The notes beneath the pieces were generated by a model that was not told the origin of the DNA, searched no databases, and saw nothing but the letters and a program-made list of their open reading frames with translations. This document shows, in pieces, positions 1-5,402 of a stretch of DNA of 6,964 bases. The translations under genes were made by a program, and so were the position numbers. The stretch is from assembly GCA_015259235.1 (NCBI GenBank), contig JABZGM010000110.1, positions 1 through 6,964 of the forward strand, given 5' to 3'. This DNA is from Alloprevotella sp. GTDB lineage: Bacteria; Bacteroidota; Bacteroidia; Bacteroidales; Bacteroidaceae. Numbering within the stretch: the stretch's first letter is position 1; each line of letters begins with the position of its first letter.

Positions 1-472
1 AACAGGAGATATCTAAGAGATTAAGGCAATATTTTACTACATTCACCTTACAAAAAAGAGCAAATACCACATCATGTCATCTATAGAAGCTATATCGAAA
101 GGAAACTACTTACAATCAGATTATATATTCATTTTTCATGCGCTATATAGTTTGCATAAATCCCTATAATTCCCGGTTCTTCTCTTTAACTAACAATATT
201 TTCCGATACTTCCTCCATGGCTCTACTACACCAATAATCCCCACAAAGTATTAGAGGCTGAATAGATATTATTTGATTATTGAGCTGATTTTTACCGATG
301 ATCGAATACGTAGCAGGCTACATCAAGAAAGAACAACAGGTCCACGAAAAAAATTAAGTTTGAAATACCAAAAGCAGAGTTCTTCAAAAAAATAGTTTTA
401 TTTTGAACTTGCAGGTTGACTCTAAGTTGACTCTACGGCTTATTTTTTCCACAAAAAAAGCAAGAAATCTCG
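1..472. other. AT-rich upstream region, no gene recognised
   Basis: This stretch is clearly richer in A and T than the genes that follow. Only very short open frames occur: ATG 74 gives 31 codons and ATG 298 gives 19 codons, and neither resembles a known family. The minus strand is also broken by stops, and the one long minus-strand frame (384-794) lies mostly antisense to guaB. I see no tRNA, no clear terminator and no mobile-element ends. An exact TAnnTTTG element (TAAGTTTG, 355-362) and an 11-bp tandem repeat (415-436) suggest that the right-hand part is the regulatory region of guaB. The left-hand part may be the tail of an intergenic region belonging to a gene outside the window. Confidence 0.6.
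415..436. repeat. 11-bp tandem direct repeat upstream of the guaB promoter
   Basis: Two adjacent copies, GTTGACTCTAA (415-425) and GTTGACTCTAC (426-436), differ only in the last base. The spacing is one helical turn, so a bound protein would meet both copies on the same DNA face. The repeat ends 36 bases before the proposed -33 element of guaB. Each copy contains TTGACT, and TATTTTTT follows at 441-448, so a weak upstream promoter is another reading. The repeat is visible directly; a role as an operator or activator site is inferred from position only. Confidence 0.5.
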
Positions 473-502
473 TTGTTATGTCGAGAGAAATAGGTAAATT
501 TG
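473..502 (+). promoter_or_regulatory. Bacteroidetes-type promoter of guaB
   Basis: TTG at 473-475 (-33 element) and TAAATTTG at 495-502 (-7 element, exact match to TAnnTTTG) are separated by 19 bases, which is the preferred spacing for the primary sigma factor of Bacteroidetes. Transcription would begin near 508-511, leaving a leader of only about 20 bases before the ATG at 531. That leader (AT-rich, with no GGAGG-like sequence) has no room for a riboswitch. This is the best promoter match in the window. Confidence 0.65.
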
Positions 503-530
503 CACGCAATTTAATTTCATTCATCGCCTT

Positions 531-2012
531 ATGACTGCCAATTTTATTGCCGACAAAATTGTCATGGATGGTCTCACCTACGATGACGTCCTTCTCATCC
601 CAGCTTATTCTGAAGTTCTTCCACGAACTGTGTCGCTCAGCACGAAGTTTTCGCGTAACATTGAGCTTCAAATCCCCTTTGTCACTGCCGCTATGGACAC
701 CGTGACAGAAGCTCCCATGGCTATTGCCATTGCTCGTGAGGGAGGTATCGGAGTAATCCACAAAAATATGTCGATTGAGGACCAAGCTCGTCAAGTTGCC
801 ATCGTGAAACGTGCCGAAAATGGTATGATTTACGACCCTATCACCATCAAACGTGGCAAGACAGTGCGTGAAGCCCTCGATTTAATGGCTGAATATCACA
901 TTGGCGGTATCCCTGTGGTAGACGATAATATGCACCTTGTAGGCATCGTCACCAACCGCGATCTCCGATTTGAACACAACCTCGACAAGGCCATTGACGA
1001 AGTGATGACCTCGGAAAATCTGGTAACGACAAACACAACAACTGACTTGGCTGCTGCTAGCGAAATTTTGCAACAGAACAAGATTGAAAAGCTCCCTGTC
1101 ATTGACAACCACGGCAAATTGGTGGGTTTGATTACCTATAAAGACATCACTAAAGCCAAAGACAAACCTATGGCTTGTAAAGACGCCAAGGGTCGCTTGC
1201 GCGTTGCAGCTGGTGTGGGTGTCACCGCAGACACAATGGAACGCATTGATGCGCTCGTTGCTGCTGGTGCTGACGCCATTGTCATCGACACTGCTCATGG
1301 TCATTCAAAAGGCGTGGTAGACAAACTCAAAGAAGCGAAAGCGAAATACCCTGAAGTAGACTTTGTGGTGGGTAACATTGCCACAGGTGAAGCAGCTAAA
1401 ATGCTTGTAGAAGCAGGCGCAGACGCAGTGAAAGTGGGTATTGGACCTGGCTCTATCTGCACCACACGCGTCGTAGCTGGTGTGGGTGTTCCTCAATTGT
1501 CTGCTGTTTATGATGTGGCAAAAGCCTTGGAAGGCACAGGTGTTCCCCTCATTGCTGATGGTGGCTTGCGCTATTCAGGTGACGTTGTCAAGGCTCTCGC
1601 TGCTGGTGGTTACAGTGTAATGATTGGTTCATTGGTGGCTGGTTGCGAAGAAAGCCCAGGTGAAACTGTCATTTTCAATGGTCGTAAGTTTAAGACCTAC
1701 CGCGGTATGGGTTCTTTGGAAGCAATGGAAAATGGCTCTAAAGACCGCTATTTCCAAAGCGGTGTGGACAGCGTGAAGAAACTTGTTCCCGAAGGAATTG
1801 CAGGTCGCGTTCCTTATAAAGGCAGTGTTCAAGAAGTGATTTATCAACTTGTCGGTGGTCTTCGCTCAGGTATGGGCTACTGCGGTGCGGCTACTATTGA
1901 ACTCTTGCACAATGCTAAGTTCACACGCATCACCAATGCTGGTGTGCAAGAAAGCCATCCGCACGACATCACAATTACAAGTGAGGCTCCCAACTATTCT
2001 CGCAGCGAATAA
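531..2012 (+). CDS. guaB: Inosine-5'-monophosphate dehydrogenase
   Basis: Cytoplasmic enzyme that oxidises IMP to XMP with NAD+, the committed step of guanine nucleotide synthesis. The 493 residues match the usual bacterial length of about 490. A TIM barrel is interrupted by two CBS domains at roughly residues 95-210, which normally bind nucleotides and regulate the enzyme. Visible active-site parts are IDTAHGHS (252-259), GNIATGE (281-287), the K+/catalytic loop GIGPGSICTTR with Cys310, ADGG (342-345), RGMGS (391-395) and the mobile flap EGIAGRVPYKG with the Arg426/Tyr429 pair. GLRSGMGYCGA follows near the C-terminus. All key residues are present. The start is supported by the typical opening (TYDDVLLIPA at 16-25) and by the promoter about 30 bases upstream. 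A strong hairpin 100 bases after the stop suggests it is transcribed separately from the envelope genes downstream. Confidence 0.97.
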   Translation: MTANFIADKIVMDGLTYDDVLLIPAYSEVLPRTVSLSTKFSRNIELQIPFVTAAMDTVTEAPMAIAIAREGGIGVIHKNMSIEDQARQVAIVKRAENGMIYDPITIKRGKTVREALDLMAEYHIGGIPVVDDNMHLVGIVTNRDLRFEHNLDKAIDEVMTSENLVTTNTTTDLAAASEILQQNKIEKLPVIDNHGKLVGLITYKDITKAKDKPMACKDAKGRLRVAAGVGVTADTMERIDALVAAGADAIVIDTAHGHSKGVVDKLKEAKAKYPEVDFVVGNIATGEAAKMLVEAGADAVKVGIGPGSICTTRVVAGVGVPQLSAVYDVAKALEGTGVPLIADGGLRYSGDVVKALAAGGYSVMIGSLVAGCEESPGETVIFNGRKFKTYRGMGSLEAMENGSKDRYFQSGVDSVKKLVPEGIAGRVPYKGSVQEVIYQLVGGLRSGMGYCGAATIELLHNAKFTRITNAGVQESHPHDITITSEAPNYSRSE

Positions 2013-2113
2013 GGACTAAAAATGTTCTTAAGGTTTATCGCCTTGAATCCTCATAACAAATGGATTAAAAGCGATGACTTATCGCAAAGAAACAATAAAA
2101 CAATTCCGACCAG

Positions 2114-2151
2114 AAAGGGTCTTTGGGAGCATATCGCTCCTAAAGACCTTT
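2114..2151 (+). terminator. Strong hairpin after guaB, probable terminator
   Basis: The arms 2114-2130 and 2136-2151 pair almost completely around a 5-base loop (ATATC). TCTTTGGGAGC pairs with GCTCCTAAAGA through 11 pairs including one G-U, then GG pairs with CC, and AAA pairs with TTT after one bulged G. The A-rich 5' foot and T-rich 3' foot are terminator-like, but the run of T is only three long and sits within the stem. It could therefore also act as an RNA-stabilising 3' end. It lies 101 bases after the guaB stop and just before a promoter candidate, which favours an end-of-transcript role. A 5-bp hairpin, GGCAT-AAA-ATGCC (2155-2167), follows three bases later. Confidence 0.5.
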
Positions 2152-2178
2152 CACGGCATAAAATGCCAACTAGTTTTG
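2149..2178 (+). promoter_or_regulatory. Candidate promoter for the ppi-surA-ostA group
   Basis: TAGTTTTG at 2171-2178 is an exact match to the Bacteroidetes -7 element TAnnTTTG. TTTC at 2149-2152 is one base off the TTTG -33 element, with an 18-base spacer. The predicted start near 2185 gives a leader of about 110 bases before the isomerase ATG at 2295. It sits directly after the guaB hairpin, as expected for adjacent transcription units. The 3-bp foot of that hairpin overlaps the -33 element. No exact TAnnTTTG occurs in the two later gaps (3732-3925 and 5288-5402), which is consistent with this promoter serving all three downstream genes. Confidence 0.4.
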
Positions 2179-2219
2179 CTCATACTCTAAGCCCCTCGTG
2201 CATGGAGAACGGCTAATAG

Positions 2220-2241
2220 CTTTGGACAATCTATACCAAAG
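2220..2241 (+). other. Small hairpin in the isomerase leader
   Basis: CTTTGG (2220-2225) and CCAAAG (2236-2241) form a perfect 6-bp inverted repeat with a 10-base loop, extendable by one G-U pair. It is followed by TAGCCTTTTG, giving a weak terminator-like look. If transcription starts near 2185, this structure lies in the untranslated leader about 54 bases before the ATG. It could be an attenuator, a stability element or chance. Confidence 0.3.
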
Positions 2242-2294
2242 TAGCCTTTTGCTTCACTGCAATCAGCATCTTTGAGCAAATTCTTTGTGTTCTT

Positions 2295-3731
2295 ATGAAA
2301 TATCTTCTTGTCTTCTTCTTGACGCTCTGCTCCACCCTCTCGTTGGTGGCGCAATCGATGGGCAATACTGTGGTGGTCACTATCGATGGTACCCCTATTT
2401 CACGCGATGAATTTATATATGCCTACCAAAAGAACAAGGCACTAAGTGGTCAAAAGTCATTGACCCCACAAGAATACCTCAATCTCTATATCGACTACAA
2501 ACTCAAAGTTGCTAATGCCTTAGCCATGGGGTTAGATACGACAAGGAGTTTTCGCCGGGAATTCCAACTCTATCGCGACCAACAACTGTCTAAAAAGCTA
2601 ATCGCTTCCTCTTTCATTGACTCTACAGCAAGAGCGATTTATCAAAAAGAGGTTCAACAACTTAACGGAAAAGACATCATTGAAGTCTCTCACATTCTAT
2701 TGACAGTCCCCTCCACTGCGACAGCGACTCAACGAGACAAAGTAGCCCAACGCGCCGACAGTCTTTACCAAGCCGTATTAGCAGGTGCCGACTTCGCAGA
2801 AATAGCACGCCGCTACAGCGAAGACAAAGGAACAGCACAAAATGGAGGCAAGCTACCGCCCCTTTATCCTGGCATGACGGTGCTTCCTTTTGAGGAAGCT
2901 GCCTATAGTTTGCAGCCTAACCAAATGAGTCATCCAGTGCTTTCTCCTTTTGGTTATCACCTCATCCTGATGCGTAAGAGGCATCCTCTCCCTGCTTTTG
3001 AAGAAGTTTATCCCTCTTTGTTACAATATCTACGAGAGAATAACGTTGAAGAAGCAGCGGCACAAGAAGCGCTCATTACTCTCCAAGCAAAAACAGGACA
3101 ATCACGCAGCAACATCATAGATAGTCTTGCGCGCAACATGACTACTGGCGACGCGCAACTGACTTACCTCATCCAAGAATATCATGATGGTCTGCTTGTC
3201 TATGAAATTTCTAAGCGTAATATTTGGGATGCAGCAGAAAGAGATCGAGCAGCCTTAGAAGAAATCTTTAAGCGCAACCGAAAAATACTGAAATGGGAGC
3301 AACCACGCTTCATAGGTTACATCGTAGGTGCACAAGACAAGAAGCTCGCAAAGCGTGCTAGAAAGCTTTTACTCAAAGGTGTGCCTACAGATATAGACAT
3401 TCGAGAATATCTCCATGCACCGTTCAACAAAGACAGTGTGGTGGTGGCAGCCAAAGGTCGCTATGTCGTACAGAAAGGTGAGAACAGCACCATCGACAAC
3501 TTAGCATTTGGCGTAAAAAGCTCTAAAGTCTATCAGCTCCACAAGGACTTGCCAGTTACAATTCTTGCAGGACGGGTAGAGAAACGCCCAAGATCTTTTG
3601 AAGATGCGCGCAGCGAAGTACTTGAAATTCGTCAAAAACAATTAGAAGAAGCCTGGTTGCAGCTACTTAGAAACTCACATCGCGTGATCATCAACCAAGA
3701 AGTTCTCAAGTCTATCCCAATGACGCAATAA
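2295..3731 (+). CDS. Secreted parvulin-type peptidyl-prolyl isomerase, SurA-like chaperone
   Basis: Periplasmic protein predicted to speed proline cis-trans isomerisation and hold unfolded outer-membrane or secreted proteins. A Sec signal peptide spans residues 1-19 (hydrophobic core, likely cleavage VA|QS) with no lipobox, so the mature protein should be soluble. Residues 20-125 are a helical chaperone-like region. A full parvulin domain covers about 127-229: VSHILL with His133, FAEIARRYSED (167-177), NGGKL (183-187), FEEAAYSL (199-206) and PFGYHLI with His222. Residues 230-335 are helical (QEYHDGLLVYEIS at 294-306). Residues 338-400 look like a second, degraded parvulin domain without the key histidines. 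An amphipathic C-terminal helix follows. The start agrees with the signal peptide; no Shine-Dalgarno is seen. This matches the roughly 470-residue isomerase that I remember beside guaB in Bacteroides and Prevotella. Exact clients are unknown. Confidence 0.88.
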   Translation: MKYLLVFFLTLCSTLSLVAQSMGNTVVVTIDGTPISRDEFIYAYQKNKALSGQKSLTPQEYLNLYIDYKLKVANALAMGLDTTRSFRREFQLYRDQQLSKKLIASSFIDSTARAIYQKEVQQLNGKDIIEVSHILLTVPSTATATQRDKVAQRADSLYQAVLAGADFAEIARRYSEDKGTAQNGGKLPPLYPGMTVLPFEEAAYSLQPNQMSHPVLSPFGYHLILMRKRHPLPAFEEVYPSLLQYLRENNVEEAAAQEALITLQAKTGQSRSNIIDSLARNMTTGDAQLTYLIQEYHDGLLVYEISKRNIWDAAERDRAALEEIFKRNRKILKWEQPRFIGYIVGAQDKKLAKRARKLLLKGVPTDIDIREYLHAPFNKDSVVVAAKGRYVVQKGENSTIDNLAFGVKSSKVYQLHKDLPVTILAGRVEKRPRSFEDARSEVLEIRQKQLEEAWLQLLRNSHRVIINQEVLKSIPMTQ

Positions 3732-3925
3732 AACAGAGGGTCCTTTGCACAAAACTGCCCAATAGCGTGACGCAATTGAAGATCATGTACTAAAGTCACC
3801 CTTAAGCTTTACCCTCCTTTAGCCACATTCCAGCTCTTTAACACCATTGTTTTTTTACTGCAACGGCAAAACTTCACAGAGCACGTGGTAGATTTACATA
3901 AAAACTCCTCAATAAGATATCCTAT

Positions 3926-5287
3926 ATGAACAAACGCTTCGCTATATTTGCAGCTGGATTTCTCCTTCTCGGTGCTACCTTTGCCCAAATTCGTCAAAAG
4001 AACATTGTAGACGAAGTGATTTGGGTGGTGGGAGACAATCCAATTCTCCTCTCTGACGTAGAAGACTACCGCGTCAATGCCGAAGCAGAGGGGCAGGTTT
4101 TCAAAGACCCTTATGCACAAATTCCCGAACAGATAGCTATTCAAAAGCTATTTCTACACCAAGCGGAACTAGACTCAGTGGAAGTAAGCGATGCTGACGT
4201 TATAGCCTATGCTGATGCTATGTTGGCAGAAAACGTACGCAAAGCGGGATCTAAAGAAACACTCGAGGCGATTATGCACAAAAGTTATGCACAAATCCGC
4301 CAACGCTACATACAACAAACGCGCGAACAGCAACTAATGGACGGAGTGCGCAGAAAGCTAACAAGCAACATTAAGGTGACTCCAGCGGAAGTTCGCGATT
4401 ATTTCTCCAAAGTCCCCAAAGATAGTTTGCCCACCGTCCCCACGGAAGTTGAAGTGCAAATCATTACGCAACAACCCAAAGTGTCGCGCGAAGAAATAGA
4501 ACGTATTGAGGAACAACTCAATGGCTATGCCAAACGCGTGAACGATGGTGAAGATTTTGCACGCATTGCACGTATGTATTCTCAAGACGGAAGTGCGCGC
4601 AATGGTGGAGAATTGGGATTAAGTGGTCGCAACCAATGGGTGAAACCTTTTGCTGATGTGGCATTCTCTCTCAACGACCCCAAGAAGGTGTCGAAAATCG
4701 TAAAGACCGAGTTTGGTTATCACATCATTCAATTGATTGAAAAGCGTGGCGACAAGGTTAATGCCCGTCACATCCTCCTAAAACCAGAGATAAAGGCAGA
4801 GGAGGTGGAGCGTTGCATCTCGCGCCTTGACTCGATAGGAACAGATATTCGCAACAACAAATTCTCTTTTGAAGATGCAGCCCGCGAATTGTCTGATGAC
4901 AAGGACACGCGCAACAACCACGGATTGATGGTGCAAATGAATCCCATGCAACGTGAGATTCAAGCGCGCTTTGAAATGAAAGACCTTCCGCAAGACGTTG
5001 CAAAGGTGGTAGATACGCTCAAAGTAGGGCAAGTGTCCAATGCTTTCACCATGATAGACCCTAAGACAGGACAAGAAGTTTGTGCTATTGTAAAACTTCG
5101 CAGTCGTATCGAAAGTCACCCTGCCAATGCAACCGAAGACTTCCAAACTTTGCGCAATGTATATCTCAATCGTCGCAAACAAGAAGTTATTCAAAAATGG
5201 ATTGCCGATAAGATAAAATCCACTTACACGCGTATTAGCCCAGAATGGCGTAATCATCAATTTGAATATTCTGGATGGATTAAGTAG
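3926..5287 (+). CDS. surA: SurA-family periplasmic chaperone / peptidyl-prolyl isomerase
   Basis: SurA carries newly exported beta-barrel proteins across the periplasm to the outer-membrane assembly machinery. The 453 residues have the SurA layout (E. coli SurA is 428). There is a signal peptide at 1-20 (cleavage near TFA|Q) and a SurA N-domain at 26-165 (VDEVIWVVGDNPILLSDVE at 28-46). Parvulin domain 1 spans about 174-273 (FARIARMYSQDGSARNGGEL at 211-230, FGYHIIQL at 263-270) and domain 2 about 277-395 (NARHILLKP at 279-287, FEDAARELS at 315-323). A C-terminal segment ends in SGWIK. Domain 1 has Gln178 where the first conserved His should be but keeps His266; domain 2 keeps His282 but lacks a GYH motif. 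Catalysis may be weak or absent while chaperone activity remains. It follows the other isomerase by 194 bases with no strong promoter between, so cotranscription is likely. Confidence 0.88.
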   Translation: MNKRFAIFAAGFLLLGATFAQIRQKNIVDEVIWVVGDNPILLSDVEDYRVNAEAEGQVFKDPYAQIPEQIAIQKLFLHQAELDSVEVSDADVIAYADAMLAENVRKAGSKETLEAIMHKSYAQIRQRYIQQTREQQLMDGVRRKLTSNIKVTPAEVRDYFSKVPKDSLPTVPTEVEVQIITQQPKVSREEIERIEEQLNGYAKRVNDGEDFARIARMYSQDGSARNGGELGLSGRNQWVKPFADVAFSLNDPKKVSKIVKTEFGYHIIQLIEKRGDKVNARHILLKPEIKAEEVERCISRLDSIGTDIRNNKFSFEDAARELSDDKDTRNNHGLMVQMNPMQREIQARFEMKDLPQDVAKVVDTLKVGQVSNAFTMIDPKTGQEVCAIVKLRSRIESHPANATEDFQTLRNVYLNRRKQEVIQKWIADKIKSTYTRISPEWRNHQFEYSGWIK

Positions 5288-5303
5288 ACTTCTGTCTGCA
5301 TTG

Positions 5304-5330
5304 CAAAGCACTTCCTTGTAGAGTACTTTG
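5304..5330 (+). other. Hairpin just after surA
   Basis: CAAAG (5304-5308) pairs with CTTTG (5326-5330), and ACT (5310-5312) pairs with AGT (5322-5324). A single C-A mismatch separates the two blocks and the loop has 9 bases. It begins 17 bases after the surA stop. No T-run follows, so it is not a classical terminator; an attenuator or processing site between surA and the next gene is possible. A short inverted repeat, AGCTC-AG-GAGCT, lies nearby at 5342-5353. Confidence 0.3.
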
Positions 5331-5402
5331 TCCCAAATCCTAGCTCAGGAGCTTTCTATCCTCAATAGTTCCCCAATATGTCCTAGACTTCTTCTTTATA
5401 TT

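Noticed and set aside
74..169. 31-codon + strand frame in the upstream region
   Set aside because: Too short, with no supporting promoter or recognisable motif in a region otherwise full of stops.
298..357. 19-codon + strand frame (MIEYVAGYIKKE...) ending before TAAGTTTG
   Set aside because: Nothing upstream extends it (in-frame TGA codons) and it matches no family; a gene remnant cannot be shown.
508..530. Purine or other riboswitch in the guaB leader
   Set aside because: The leader predicted from the best promoter is only about 20 bases, and no aptamer-like pairing is visible.
384..794. 136-codon minus-strand frame
   Set aside because: It is mostly antisense to the start of guaB and overlaps its promoter; the composition is that of a shadow frame.
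2022..2216. 64-codon + strand frame after guaB
   Set aside because: It runs straight through the strong hairpin at 2114-2151 and the -7 element at 2171-2178, resembles no family I know, and has no protein-like pattern.
3849..3857. T-run before surA as a terminator
   Set aside because: No stable inverted repeat precedes it.
3809..4144. 111-codon minus-strand frame over the start of surA
   Set aside because: It is antisense to the SurA signal peptide and N-domain, with no family resemblance.
4778..5311. 177-codon minus-strand frame
   Set aside because: It lies almost wholly antisense to the conserved SurA C-terminal half and shows no recognisable domain.
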